Source of the DNA: Paracoccus aestuarii
GTDB taxonomy: Bacteria > Pseudomonadota > Alphaproteobacteria > Rhodobacterales > Rhodobacteraceae
Assembly (NCBI RefSeq): GCF_028553885.1
Contig: NZ_CP067169.1
Location: 1,507,501 to 1,571,500, forward strand
DNA: 64,000 nucleotides
Reading direction: 5' to 3'
The notes under the pieces were generated by a model. The model saw nothing but the letters and a program-made list of their open reading frames with translations. It searched no databases and was not told the origin of the DNA. Shown here piece by piece: positions 36,007 through 45,420 of the stretch (within the stretch, counting starts at the first letter, position 1; each line of letters begins with the position of its first letter). A program made the position numbers and the translations under genes.

Positions 36007-36599
36007 TCCGAACCGGCATCCTGCTGGCCGCAGGCGCTTCGCGCCGCTTCGGCCCGCAGGACAAGCTGCTGGCCCCGTTGGACGGCAGCCCCCTGATCCA
36101 TCACGCCGCCGATGCGATGCGCCGGGCCACGCTGGATCACCGCATCGCCGTCATCACCAGTGACGCGCTGGTTCCGCATCTGGCGGGCTTCACCCTCTGC
36201 CGCATCGCGCCGGGCCTGCAATCGGACAGCCTGCACGCGGGTCTGCGGGCGGCCGCGGGCGCACACCGCCTGCTGATCGCGCTCGGCGACATGCCCGATG
36301 TCACCGCCGCCCATCTGGACGCGGTGCTGGCCCGCGCCACCGACGACGCCCCGGCCTGCAGCCATGACGGCGCCCGCCCCATGCCGCCCGCCTGCTTTCC
36401 CGCCACGATGCTGCCGCAGCTGATGGCGCTCAAGGGGGATCAGGGGGCGGGGCGCCTGCTGGCCGATCTGCCGCCCGACCGGATGCTGCCCGCGCCGGGC
36501 CTGCTGCGGGACGTGGACCGGCCCGCGGATCTCGTGCGGCGCGCAGGGGGTCCGGGGGGGCGCGTCAGCCCCCCCGGTCCTCCGCGGGACGCAATCTAG
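36003..36599 (+). CDS. MocA-like molybdenum cofactor nucleotidyltransferase
   Basis: The 198-residue protein starts at GTG overlapping the XdhC stop (GTGA). It shows the nucleotidyltransferase loop [23 protein letters not shown], then [15 protein letters not shown] for the metal aspartate. MocA-type enzymes add CMP to molybdopterin for XDH-family enzymes. The C-terminal end runs into a GC hairpin at 36552-36577. It is convergent with the aminotransferase gene and overlaps it by four bases. Confidence 0.85.
   Translation: MIRTGILLAAGASRRFGPQDKLLAPLDGSPLIHHAADAMRRATLDHRIAVITSDALVPHLAGFTLCRIAPGLQSDSLHAGLRAAAGAHRLLIALGDMPDVTAAHLDAVLARATDDAPACSHDGARPMPPACFPATMLPQLMALKGDQGAGRLLADLPPDRMLPAPGLLRDVDRPADLVRRAGGPGGRVSPPGPPRDAI
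36552..36577. terminator. Strong GC hairpin between convergent genes (possible bidirectional termination)
   Basis: A perfect 9-bp inverted repeat (CCGGGGGGG / CCCCCCCGG) with an 8-base loop lies in the last codons of the MocA-like gene, just before the convergent doeD stop. No T-tract on either side, so this is tentative. Confidence 0.35.
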
Positions 36600-37966
36600 C
36601 CCAGCACCTCGGCCAGCGCCTCGGCGGTCACCGCGACGATGCGGTCGGCCTCGGCCTCGGTCAGGCACAGGGGCGGGGCAAAGCCCAGGATGTCGCCCTG
36701 CGGCATGGCCCGCGCGATCACGCCGCGCTTCAGCATCGCCGCCACGACCTTGGCGCCCTTGCCCTCGGATGCGTCGAAGAACCGACGCGCCTCGCGGTCG
36801 GCCACCAGCTCGACCGCGCAGAGCATCCCCTCGCCGCGCACCTCGCCGACATGGGCGTGCGCGCCCACCGCCTCGGCCATCCGCCGGTTCAAATAGGCAC
36901 CGACCCGGCCCGCATTCCCGACCAGCCCCAGCTCGTCGATCAGCTCCAGGTTGGCGATACCCGCCGCCGCGCCGATGGGATGGGCGGAATAGGTCCAGCC
37001 ATGACCCAGCACGCCGTTCTCGTCCGTGCCCTGTTCCAGCACCGTCCACATCCGCTCGCCCACGATGGTTGCCGACAGCGGCGCATAGGCACTGGTCAGC
37101 CCCTTGGCGCAGGTGATCAGGTCGGGCTTCATGCCGTAATGGTCGCTGCCGAACATCGTGCCAAGCCGCCCGAAGCCCGTCACCACCTCATCCGCGATCA
37201 GCAGGATGTCGTGGCGCGCCAGCACCTTCTGGATCGCCTCCCAGTATCCCGCCGGGGGCGGGACGATCCCGCCGGTGCCCAGGATCGGCTCGCCGATGAA
37301 GGCCGCGATCGTGTCCGCGCCCTCGGCCTCGATCAGCGCCTCCAGGCGTTCGACGCAATGGGCGGTGAAATCGGCCTCGGACATCGCGGCATCGGGGCGG
37401 CGGAAGTAATAGGGCGCCTCGGTATGGATCACCTGCGCCAAGGGCAGGTCGAACTTCTTGTGAAACAGCTCCAGCCCGGTCAGGCTGCCTGTGACCAGGC
37501 CCGATCCGTGATAGCCGCGCCAGCGGCTGATGATCTTCTTTTTCTGCGGGCGGTTCAGGATGTTGTTGTAATACCAGACCAGCTTGACGTTGGTCTCGTT
37601 CGCATCCGAACCGCCCAGGCCGAAATAGACCCGCGCCATGCCGGCGGGTGCGCGATCCATCACCATCTTGGCCAGCGTGATCGACGCCTCGGACCCATGC
37701 CCCGCATAGGCGTGGTAATAGGCCAGCTCATGCGCCTGTTTCGCGATCGCATCGGCGATCTGCTTGCGTCCGTACCCCACATTCACGCAATAGAGCCCCG
37801 CGAAGCCGTCCAGCAGGCGGTTGCCGTCGCGGTCGGTGATATGGCAGCCCTCGCCCCCGGTCACGATCCGCTGCGGCGCCTCGCCACGGGCGAATTGCGC
37901 CAGATGGGTCGAGGGATGCATGAAGTTCTCGCGGTCCCATTTCGCCAGTTCGTCATTGGTCAGCAT
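36596..37966 (-). CDS. doeD: Class III aminotransferase, diaminobutyrate-type (DoeD)
   Basis: The 456-residue PLP enzyme has the class III pattern: [15 protein letters not shown] [41 protein letters not shown] and the catalytic lysine in CAKGLTSAY. In ectoine catabolism DoeD converts diaminobutyrate to aspartate semialdehyde. This assignment rests on the neighbours: a semialdehyde dehydrogenase upstream and an ectoine locus beside it. The start at the second ATG (37966) follows AAAGGA; the first ATG (37981) would overlap that ribosome site. Confidence 0.8.
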   Translation of the reverse strand: MLTNDELAKWDRENFMHPSTHLAQFARGEAPQRIVTGGEGCHITDRDGNRLLDGFAGLYCVNVGYGRKQIADAIAKQAHELAYYHAYAGHGSEASITLAKMVMDRAPAGMARVYFGLGGSDANETNVKLVWYYNNILNRPQKKKIISRWRGYHGSGLVTGSLTGLELFHKKFDLPLAQVIHTEAPYYFRRPDAAMSEADFTAHCVERLEALIEAEGADTIAAFIGEPILGTGGIVPPPAGYWEAIQKVLARHDILLIADEVVTGFGRLGTMFGSDHYGMKPDLITCAKGLTSAYAPLSATIVGERMWTVLEQGTDENGVLGHGWTYSAHPIGAAAGIANLELIDELGLVGNAGRVGAYLNRRMAEAVGAHAHVGEVRGEGMLCAVELVADREARRFFDASEGKGAKVVAAMLKRGVIARAMPQGDILGFAPPLCLTEAEADRIVAVTAEALAEVLG

Positions 37967-37977
37967 GGCAGTTCCTT

Positions 37978-39435
37978 TCACGCCCAGTCACGGCAGACAT
38001 ACTTGATTTCGGTGAAGGCCTCGAGGCCTTGGCGCGCGCCCTCGCGGCCGATGCCCGATTGCTTCATGCCCCCGAAGGGGATCGGCGCGCCAGTGACCTT
38101 GGTGCGGTTCACCGCCACCATCCCGTATTGCAGCGCCCGCGTCAGGCGATAGATCCGGCGCGGATCCATGCTGTGGACATAGGCGACCAGCCCGTATTCG
38201 CTGTCATTCGCGCGCGCGATCACCTCGTCCTCGCTGTCGAAGGGGGTCAGGGCGGCGACGGGGCCGAAGGTCTCCTCGCGCATGATCGCGGCATCATCAG
38301 ACACATCGGCCAGCACGGTCGGCAGATAGAAGAGCGGCCCCTGGGCGTCATCCACCCGGCCCCCGGTCAGCAGCCGCGCGCCGCGCGTCACCGCGTCATC
38401 GACATGGGCCTGCTGCTTGGCCACCTGCCGGTCATGGATCAGCGGCCCCAGATCGGCATCCTGCATCCCCGGCGCCAAGGTCAGCTTTTCCACCGCCGCC
38501 GTGAAGCGGGCGCAGAACGCCTCATAGACGGGTCGGTGGATATAGAAGCGGTTCGCGCCCAGGCAATCCTGGCCCGAGGTCGCGAATTTCGCCTTGATCG
38601 CCTCGGCCACGGCGCGGTCCAGATCGGCGCCTTGAAAGACGATGAAGGGCGCGTGCCCGCCTAGTTCCAGCACCAGCCGCTTCACCGTATCCGCCGATTG
38701 ACGATAGAGCAGCCGCCCCACCTCGGTCGAGCCGGTAAAGGACAGCGCCCGCACCCGCGCATCCGCGGTCCATTCACCGACGATGGTCGCCGCATCCCCG
38801 ATCACCGTGTTCACCACGCCATCGGGGAACCCCGCCCGCTGCGCCAGCACCGCCAGCGCCAGCGCCGACAGGGGCGTCTCGGCCGAGGGGTGGATGACCA
38901 CCGTGCAGCCCGCGCCAAGGGCGGCGGCGGCCTTGCGGGTGATCATCGCGCTGGGGAAATTCCACGGCGTCACCAGCGCGGCCACACCCACGGGTTCGCG
39001 CCACAGCTCCATTTCGGCATCAGACAGGTGGCTGGTCACGCCCTCGATATTGGGGCGCGAAGCCTCTTCGGCATAGAACTGCACGAAGCTGGCGGCATAG
39101 TCGATCTCGCCCCGCGCCTCGCTGATGGGCTTGCCCTGCTCGGCGACCATGATTCGGGCCAGATCCTCGCGCGCCTCAAGGATCAGCGCGTGCCAGCGAT
39201 GCAGGATCGCGGCGCGTTTCTGCGGCAGCATTGCCGACCAGTCGGCAAAGGCCGCCTGCGCGGCATCGACCGCCGCGCGGGCGCCGGTCTGATCGCTGAT
39301 GGCGACCTGGGCGATGACGCTGCCTGTCGCAGGGTCCCGCACGGCCAGCCGGCCTTGGGCCGCGAAATCCCCCGCGCCGGGCAGCAGGGCGGTGTCCTGC
39401 AGGCGGTCCTTCAGCGTGTCGGTCTGGTCCAGCAT
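37978..39435 (-). CDS. doeC: NAD-dependent aldehyde dehydrogenase, aspartate-semialdehyde type (DoeC)
   Basis: The 485-residue protein is an ALDH of the succinate-semialdehyde class: [32 protein letters not shown] and catalytic Cys in GQDCLGANR. In ectoine degradation DoeC oxidises aspartate semialdehyde to aspartate. Co-transcription with doeD (11-base gap) and the position in the locus support this; other ALDH substrates are possible. An AAGGGGG ribosome site precedes the ATG. Confidence 0.82.
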   Translation of the reverse strand: MLDQTDTLKDRLQDTALLPGAGDFAAQGRLAVRDPATGSVIAQVAISDQTGARAAVDAAQAAFADWSAMLPQKRAAILHRWHALILEAREDLARIMVAEQGKPISEARGEIDYAASFVQFYAEEASRPNIEGVTSHLSDAEMELWREPVGVAALVTPWNFPSAMITRKAAAALGAGCTVVIHPSAETPLSALALAVLAQRAGFPDGVVNTVIGDAATIVGEWTADARVRALSFTGSTEVGRLLYRQSADTVKRLVLELGGHAPFIVFQGADLDRAVAEAIKAKFATSGQDCLGANRFYIHRPVYEAFCARFTAAVEKLTLAPGMQDADLGPLIHDRQVAKQQAHVDDAVTRGARLLTGGRVDDAQGPLFYLPTVLADVSDDAAIMREETFGPVAALTPFDSEDEVIARANDSEYGLVAYVHSMDPRRIYRLTRALQYGMVAVNRTKVTGAPIPFGGMKQSGIGREGARQGLEAFTEIKYVCRDWA

Positions 39436-39555
39436 GGCGTGCCCCCTTTGCGTGCTTTCGCGCAGTCTGGCGCGGGCGGGCAGGGGATTTCGCCTGAAGA
39501 CCGGGCGCGGGGCAGAGGAATCCTCTGGCCCCTGCCGCGCGGCCCGAGGATTCCT

Positions 39556-40038
39556 CTAGATCAGGGCGGAGGACGGCGGCTCGTCCTTCACCGGCTTGGT
39601 GACGATATAGCTGAAATAGCGCCTGAGGCCCGCGCGGCTTTCCAAGAGCCCGTCCATCAGGTCCTGGAAATCGGCCACGTCGCGGGCGATGACCAGCATC
39701 AGGTAATCATAGCCCCCCCCGATCGCCCAGCAGCCGGTGACGGCCTGGGTCCGGGCGATCACGCGTTCGAAGATCTGAAAGCTCTCGGCGCGGTGGCTGT
39801 CCAGTTCCACCGTGACGAAGACCTGCACATGCGGCCCGAGCGCGCCCAGATCGACCGTCGCGCGATAGCCGCGGATCAGGCCCGCGCGTTCCAGTTTCCG
39901 CATCCGCTCCCAGGCCGGGGTGGGGGACAGGTTCACGCGTTGGGCCAGATCGGTCTTGGCGATGCGCCCCTCGCGCGACAGGACCGCCAGGATGGCGATG
40001 TCGCGGTCGTCCAGACGGGGGGCGCGGGGCGGGATCAT
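39556..40038 (-). CDS. Lrp/AsnC family transcriptional regulator (ectoine catabolism)
   Basis: The 160-residue protein has an Lrp helix-turn-helix (ILAVLSREGRIAKTDLAQRVNLSPTPAWERMRKLERAGLI) and a RAM ligand-binding domain with YDYLMLVIARDV. An AsnC-type gene is standard in ectoine loci (asnC/doeX). It opens the minus-strand arm (asnC-doeC-doeD) and is divergent from the MocR regulator gene with a 62-base gap. Confidence 0.85.
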   Translation of the reverse strand: MIPPRAPRLDDRDIAILAVLSREGRIAKTDLAQRVNLSPTPAWERMRKLERAGLIRGYRATVDLGALGPHVQVFVTVELDSHRAESFQIFERVIARTQAVTGCWAIGGGYDYLMLVIARDVADFQDLMDGLLESRAGLRRYFSYIVTKPVKDEPPSSALI

Positions 40039-40100
40039 GCCTGCTTGTTCCCGGCGGGCGGGCGCTTGTCAATCGGGCCGCGCGGGGCGATCCTGTGCCC

Positions 40101-41489
40101 ATGTCGCATTGGCCGCTCCGCAAGGATGACATCACCCGCCCCGCCTATCGCAGCCTGGCCCAAGGGATCGCGGCGGCGATCGACGCGGGCAGCCTGCGCC
40201 CCGGCCAGCGCCTGCCGCCGCATCGCGATCTGGCTTGGCAATTGGGCGTTTCCGTCCAGACCGTCAGCCGCGCCTATGAGGAGCTGATCCGCGCCGACCT
40301 GATATCCGGCGAGGTCGGGCGGGGCAGCTTCGTGCGCGCAGGCCCGCGCGAGACGATCGAGGTGCCGTGGTTCCGCGCCCCCACCGACCGCCCGCCGGTG
40401 GACCTGTCGATGATGACGCCTGTCGCGCTGCCCCTGATCCGGCAGGCCTGGGCCGAGACCTTGATGCGCCTGTCGGACCGGCTGCCCGATCCGGCGATGC
40501 TGTCCTTTCGCCCGCGCCAGACGATGTCGCTCTATGGCGGCATGGCGGCGGCCTGGCTGGCGCGCTGCGGCATGGTCGTCCCGGCGCAGCGCATCCTGAT
40601 CACCAATGGCACAACGCCCGCGATGTTCGTGGCGCTGATGACCGTGGCCCAGCCCGGCGACATCATCGCGACCGAGGCCGTCACCTGCCACACGCTGAAG
40701 CCCGCGGCCCAGCACCTGCATTTGCGCCTGCGGGGGGTGGCAACGGATGCCGATGGGATGCTGCCCGACGCGCTGCTGGATGCGGCGCGGGCGGCGGGGG
40801 GGCGGATGAAGGCGGTGTTCCTGCTGCCCTCGGGCGGCGGGCCGCGCGCCGCGATCATGCCGCGCGACCGGCGCGAGGCCTTGGCCCGCGCCGCCGCCGC
40901 CGCCGGCCTGGCGATCCTGGAAAGCGACCCGACCGGGCCGATGCCGCCGCGCCGCCCGCCTGCGCTTTCCAGCTTTGCCCCCGAGCGGGGGTTCTATTTC
41001 ACCGGCCTGTCGAAATGCCTGTCGCCGGGGCTGAGGCTGGGTTTTCTGGCGATGCCCGAAAATTGGGCAGAGGCCGCGCTGAACCGGCATCTGTCCCTGT
41101 CCTGGATGGCCACGCCCCTGATGGCCGAGATCGCGCAGGACTGGATCACCGGCGGCACCGCCGATGCCCTGCTGGAGGCGCAGCGGGCGGAGCTGACCGC
41201 GCGCAACCGCCTGGCCCTGCGCCATTTGGGGCCGCGCGCGCAGGGCTTTCCGCATGGGCTGCATCGCTGGCTGGTCCTGCCGCCCGGCGCGGACGAGCCC
41301 GCGCTGGTGCGCGCGGCGCTGGACCGGCAGGTGGCCGTGGCGCCCGGATCGGGCTTTGGCGTGCTGCCCTCGGGGCCCGCGCTGCGCCTGTCCCTGGGGG
41401 GTGCGGGGATGGGCGATCTGGACCGGGCGCTGCGCAACCTTGCGGCGATCCTGCCGGTCGGGGATGCGCCCGGCGGGCCATCGGTTTGA
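40101..41489 (+). CDS. enuR: EnuR-like MocR/GntR regulator of ectoine utilisation
   Basis: The 462-residue protein joins a GntR winged helix (residues about 15-80; LPPHRDLAWQLGVSVQTVSRAYEELI) to an aminotransferase-like PLP domain whose cofactor lysine is Lys305 (GLSKCLSPG). EnuR binds PLP and represses ectoine genes until ectoine breakdown products form an adduct. Direct linkage to the uehABC transporter supports the name. The start at 40101 was preferred to a GTG at 40095. Its stop codon overlaps the -35 of the next promoter. Confidence 0.85.
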   Translation: MSHWPLRKDDITRPAYRSLAQGIAAAIDAGSLRPGQRLPPHRDLAWQLGVSVQTVSRAYEELIRADLISGEVGRGSFVRAGPRETIEVPWFRAPTDRPPVDLSMMTPVALPLIRQAWAETLMRLSDRLPDPAMLSFRPRQTMSLYGGMAAAWLARCGMVVPAQRILITNGTTPAMFVALMTVAQPGDIIATEAVTCHTLKPAAQHLHLRLRGVATDADGMLPDALLDAARAAGGRMKAVFLLPSGGGPRAAIMPRDRREALARAAAAAGLAILESDPTGPMPPRRPPALSSFAPERGFYFTGLSKCLSPGLRLGFLAMPENWAEAALNRHLSLSWMATPLMAEIAQDWITGGTADALLEAQRAELTARNRLALRHLGPRAQGFPHGLHRWLVLPPGADEPALVRAALDRQVAVAPGSGFGVLPSGPALRLSLGGAGMGDLDRALRNLAAILPVGDAPGGPSV

Positions 41490-41514
41490 CAGCCGGTCCC
41501 GAAATTGTCATGAT
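41486..41514 (+). promoter_or_regulatory. Promoter of the uehA operon
   Basis: TTGACA (41486-41491) and CATGAT (41509-41514), spacing 17, form a good sigma-70-type promoter. The -35 overlaps the enuR stop codon. Confidence 0.6.
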
Positions 41515-41532
41515 TTAATCTAGCAATTGACT
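41502..41532. promoter_or_regulatory. Candidate EnuR operator: AATTGnC direct repeats
   Basis: AATTGTC (41503-41509) and AATTGAC (41525-41531) repeat in the same direction with a 22-base period (two helical turns). They straddle the -10 of the uehA promoter and the expected transcription start. MocR proteins typically bind direct repeats. Confidence 0.45.
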
Positions 41533-41641
41533 TGGAATCCGCTTGCGCCGAACTCTCGGCATCAAGGCGGAGCGGGCCGGACCGGCCCCGAATCCTGCCA
41601 TCAGGGGCCGCCCAAAGGCCCCCCACCAACAGGAGAGACCG

Positions 41642-42649
41642 ATGCGTTTCAAGACCCTTACCGCCGCCAGCATGACCGCGCTGATCCTGGCATCCGGCAC
41701 CGCCATGGCCGACACGTGGCGCTATGCCTTCGAGGAGGCGCTGGACGAGGTGCAGGGCGTCTTCGCCCAGAAGTTCAAGGAGGAGGTCGAGGCCAATTCC
41801 GACCACGAGGTCCAGCTGTTCCCCTTTGGCACCTTGGGCGAATCCGACAACATCCTGGAACAGACTCAAGCGGGCATCCTGCAATTCGTGAACCAGTCGC
41901 CCGGCTTCACCGGCGCGCTGATCCCCGAGGCGCAGGTCTTCTTCGTCCCCTATCTGTTGCCCGAGGACGAGGATCAGCTGTTCCGCTTCTTCCGCGAGAG
42001 CGAGACGATCAACAGCATCTTCCCCGAGCTTTACGCCGATCAGGGGCTGGAGCTGCTGACCATGTATCCCGAGGGCGAGGTGATGGTGACATCCGACCGC
42101 CCGATCGGATCGCCCGCCGATTTCGACGACGTGAAGGTGCGGGTGATGACCAACCCTCTGCTGGTCAGCAGCTATCAGGCCTTTGGCGCGACGCCCACGC
42201 CGCTGCCTTGGGGCGAGGTCTATGGCGGGCTTCAGACCGGCATCGTCGACGCGCAGGAAAACCCGGCCTTCTTCATCGAATCCACCCGCATGTACGAGGT
42301 CCAGGACCACATCACGCGGATGGGCCACAACAACTTCACCACCGCGCTGATGGCCAACAAGGAATTCTTCGACGGCCTGCCCGAGGAGGATCAGGAACTG
42401 ATCCGCAACGCCACCGCGGCGGCCTTCGACCATATCCTGGAATACCAGCAGGGGCTGACCGAATCCTCGCTGGAGGCGATCATGGAGGCCAAGCCCTCGA
42501 TCACCGTCACCACCCTGTCCGAGGAGGAGCGCGCCCCCTTCCGCGACACGGCCGAGCAGGTCGAGGCGACCTTCCTGGAGATCGGCGGCCCGCGCGCCCA
42601 GGAGGTGCTGGACCAGATGAAGGCCGACCTGGACGCCGCCGCCGAGTGA
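41642..42649 (+). CDS. uehA: UehA, TRAP substrate-binding protein for ectoine/hydroxyectoine
   Basis: The 335-residue precursor has a Sec signal (cleaved after AMA, about residue 23) and the DctP fold. It contains GTLGESDNILEQTQAGILQF and PLPWGEVYGGLQTGIVDAQENPAFF, which match the TRAP ligand-binding helices. With UehBC it imports ectoines. GGAGAGACCG precedes the ATG. Specificity is inferred from the locus (EnuR, EutA, DoeA, DoeB). Confidence 0.85.
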   Translation: MRFKTLTAASMTALILASGTAMADTWRYAFEEALDEVQGVFAQKFKEEVEANSDHEVQLFPFGTLGESDNILEQTQAGILQFVNQSPGFTGALIPEAQVFFVPYLLPEDEDQLFRFFRESETINSIFPELYADQGLELLTMYPEGEVMVTSDRPIGSPADFDDVKVRVMTNPLLVSSYQAFGATPTPLPWGEVYGGLQTGIVDAQENPAFFIESTRMYEVQDHITRMGHNNFTTALMANKEFFDGLPEEDQELIRNATAAAFDHILEYQQGLTESSLEAIMEAKPSITVTTLSEEERAPFRDTAEQVEATFLEIGGPRAQEVLDQMKADLDAAAE

Positions 42650-42717
42650 CCCCCTGACCAAGGACGCGGCCCCCGCGCGGGGCCGCGTCGCCCGATCCCC
42701 CCGCCCAAGGACATCCC

Positions 42718-43398
42718 ATGACGCGCGACCCCGCATCCAAGCGGCCCGATCCCGGCGGCACCACGTCCGGGGGCACCGATCCCGCGATCCTGGCCGCGGC
42801 CGAGATGCCGCTTGCCCAGGACGATATCGACGACAGCCTGTATGAATCCGGCCTGCCGGGGCCACTGGGCCTGCTGGACAAGGCCATCGCGCGGATCGAA
42901 TCCGTGGCGCTGGCCCTGGGCGTGCTGGCCATGGCGCTGAACGTCACGGCCAATGTGGTGGGGCGCTATGTCTTCGGCCGCTCGCTCTATTTCTCGGAGG
43001 AGGTGAACCAGGCGCTGATCGTGCTGATCACCTTCGCCGGCATGTCCTATGCGGCGCGGCACGGGCGGCATATCCGCATGTCGGCCATCACCGACATGCT
43101 GCCCGACCCGGCGCGGCGCGCGATGATGGTGCTGATCGCCGCGGTCACGGCGGGGCTTTTGTTCCTGCTGGCTTGGTATGCCTTGGGCTATGTCCAGACC
43201 CAGGCCGGGCGGGGGCGGGTGCTGCCCGCTTTGCGCATACCGCAATGGTGGATCATCATCTGGGTTCCGGCGGGGTTCTTCCTGACCGGGCTGCAATATG
43301 CGCTGACCGCCTACAAGAACCTGACCGACCGCGACATCTGGCTGTCCACCGCCACGCGCGAGGGTTATGACCTTGATCCCCGGAGGAAGGGCGCATGA
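42718..43398 (+). CDS. uehB: UehB, TRAP transporter small permease (DctQ family)
   Basis: The 226-residue protein has a long hydrophilic N-terminus (about 50 residues) and four membrane helices. The DctQ signature [24 protein letters not shown] is in helix 2 and its loop. It forms the membrane part of the transporter with UehC, whose start overlaps its stop (ATGA). Confidence 0.85.
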   Translation: MTRDPASKRPDPGGTTSGGTDPAILAAAEMPLAQDDIDDSLYESGLPGPLGLLDKAIARIESVALALGVLAMALNVTANVVGRYVFGRSLYFSEEVNQALIVLITFAGMSYAARHGRHIRMSAITDMLPDPARRAMMVLIAAVTAGLLFLLAWYALGYVQTQAGRGRVLPALRIPQWWIIIWVPAGFFLTGLQYALTAYKNLTDRDIWLSTATREGYDLDPRRKGA

Positions 43399-44675
43399 CC
43401 GCCGCGATCCTGGGGACGATGGTGGTCCTGCTGCTGCTGGGATTCCCGATGATGGTCCCGCTGATCATCGGGGCGATGGTGGGTTTCGTCGGCATCTTCG
43501 GCGGGATCGACCAGTTGCAGACCTTGGTCGCGCAGGTCATTGCGGGCATCCAGCCCGCCAGCCTGATCGCGGTGCCGATGTTCATCTTCGCGGCCGAGAT
43601 CATGACCCGCGGCCAATCGGCGGAACGGCTGATCGACCTGGTCATGGCCTTTCTGGGCCATGTCAAGGGCGGGCTGGCGATATCCACCGCCGGGGCCTGC
43701 ACGATGTTCGGCGCGGTGTCGGGATCGACGCAGGCGACCGTCGTGGCCGTGGGCGGCCCGCTGCGCCCGCGCCTGCTGAAGGCGGGCTATTCCGACCGCT
43801 TCAGCCTGGCGCTGATCATCAACGCCTCCGACATCGCCTTCCTGATCCCGCCCTCCATCGGGATGATCATCTATGGCGTCGTGTCCGGCACCTCGATCTC
43901 CGAGCTGTTCCTGGCGGGGATCGGGCCGGGGCTGCTGATCCTGGCGCTGTTCTCGGCCTATGCCTATATCTATGCGGTCCGCCACGACGTGCCGACCGAA
44001 CCCAAGGCGCCGTGGAGCGTGCGTCTGCGCGCGATGCGCCGCGCGATCTGGCCCCTGGGCTTTCCGGCCATCATCATCGGCGGCATCTATGGCGGCGTCT
44101 TTTCCCCCACCGAGGCGGCGGCGGCCTGCGTGCTCTATGCCGTGGTGCTGGAGATGATCGTCTTCCGCCAGGTCTCGCCCAGGCAGCTTTACGCGACGGC
44201 GAAATCGACCGGGCTGATCACGGCGGTGGTCTTCATCCTGGTCGGCGCGGGGGCGGCCTTCAGCTATGTCATCAGTTTCGCCCAGATCCCTCAGGCCGTG
44301 CTGGGCGGCATCGGCATCGACGAGATGGGGCCTTACGGCGTCCTCATTACCATCTCGATCGCCTTCTTTATCGGCTGCATGTTCGTGGACCCGATCGTGG
44401 TCATCCTGATCCTGGTGCCGATCTTTGCGCCGGTGGTGCGGGCGACCGGGCTGGACCCGGTGCTGGTCGGCACGATCATCACGCTGCAGGTCGCCATCGG
44501 CAGCGCGACGCCGCCCTTCGGCTGTGACATCTTCACCGCCATCGCCGTCTTCAAGCGCCCCTATTGGGAGGTGATCCGCGGCACGCCCCCCTTCATCGCG
44601 ATCCTGCTCTGCGTCTCGGTGCTGCTGATCCTGTTCCCCCAGATCGCGCTGTTCCTGCGCGACCTGGCGCGATGA
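43395..44675 (+). CDS. uehC: UehC, TRAP transporter large permease (DctM family)
   Basis: The 426-residue, highly hydrophobic protein has about 12 helices and DctM motifs: [32 protein letters not shown] and [23 protein letters not shown] permeases use the sodium gradient for uptake. It is followed after 4 bases by eutA. Confidence 0.88.
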   Translation: MTAAILGTMVVLLLLGFPMMVPLIIGAMVGFVGIFGGIDQLQTLVAQVIAGIQPASLIAVPMFIFAAEIMTRGQSAERLIDLVMAFLGHVKGGLAISTAGACTMFGAVSGSTQATVVAVGGPLRPRLLKAGYSDRFSLALIINASDIAFLIPPSIGMIIYGVVSGTSISELFLAGIGPGLLILALFSAYAYIYAVRHDVPTEPKAPWSVRLRAMRRAIWPLGFPAIIIGGIYGGVFSPTEAAAACVLYAVVLEMIVFRQVSPRQLYATAKSTGLITAVVFILVGAGAAFSYVISFAQIPQAVLGGIGIDEMGPYGVLITISIAFFIGCMFVDPIVVILILVPIFAPVVRATGLDPVLVGTIITLQVAIGSATPPFGCDIFTAIAVFKRPYWEVIRGTPPFIAILLCVSVLLILFPQIALFLRDLAR

Positions 44676-44679
44676 TCCC

Positions 44680-45387
44680 ATGGCGATGCAGGACAACCTG
44701 AACCGGTTCGGGCTGGTCGCGCTGGCGACCGACCTGACCATCGAGGGCGATGCCGCCCGCCTGATGCCGCAGGGCACCCGGCTGCATGTGACGCGCATCG
44801 CCTTCGACAACCCCACGACCGAGGCGAACCTGCGCGCCACCGGGCCGCGCATCGCCGATGCGATGGACCTGCTGGTGCCGGGCATCCCGCTGTCGGGGAT
44901 CGGCTTCGGCTGCACCTCGGCCGCGGCCGTTCTGGGCGATGCGGTCGCGGAGGCGGCCCGGGGGCGGGCCCCCGTCTCCAGCCCGGCCGAGGCCGCCTTG
45001 CGGGGCATGCGCGCGCTGCGGGTGGGGCGGGTGTCGCTGATGACGCCCTATCTGGCGGCGACGACCGAACTGGTCGCGGATTGGCTGACGCGCCACGGCA
45101 TCGCGGTCCTGCGCCGCGCCAGCATGGGCCATGCCGATGACCGCGACATGGCCCGCCTGTCGCCCGCCGAGGTGACGGAAATGGCCATCGCCGCCGACCA
45201 CCCCGACGCGCAGGCGCTGTTTCTGTCCTGCACCGCGCTGCCCGCCCTGGGCCTGATCGACGATCTGGAACGGCGCTTGGGCAAGCCCGTCATCTCGGCC
45301 AACCAGGCGCTGTTCTGGGCGATGCTGGACCGCGTCCGCATCCCCGCCGCAGGGCCGGGGGCGCTGTTTCGCGCCCGCACCTGGTAG
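44680..45387 (+). CDS. eutA: EutA, Asp/Glu racemase-fold protein of ectoine utilisation
   Basis: The 235-residue protein has the Asp/Glu racemase/maleate isomerase fold with two catalytic-type cysteines, GFGCTSAAAVLGD and LFLSCTALPAL. In Ruegeria the eutA gene precedes eutB, eutC and the hydrolases. Here eutB and eutC are missing and the hydrolase follows directly after 33 bases. Its role is not settled. Confidence 0.82.
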   Translation: MAMQDNLNRFGLVALATDLTIEGDAARLMPQGTRLHVTRIAFDNPTTEANLRATGPRIADAMDLLVPGIPLSGIGFGCTSAAAVLGDAVAEAARGRAPVSSPAEAALRGMRALRVGRVSLMTPYLAATTELVADWLTRHGIAVLRRASMGHADDRDMARLSPAEVTEMAIAADHPDAQALFLSCTALPALGLIDDLERRLGKPVISANQALFWAMLDRVRIPAAGPGALFRARTW

Positions 45388-45420
45388 CATCCTTCCACCC
45401 CTGTTTGCGAAAGCACGACA

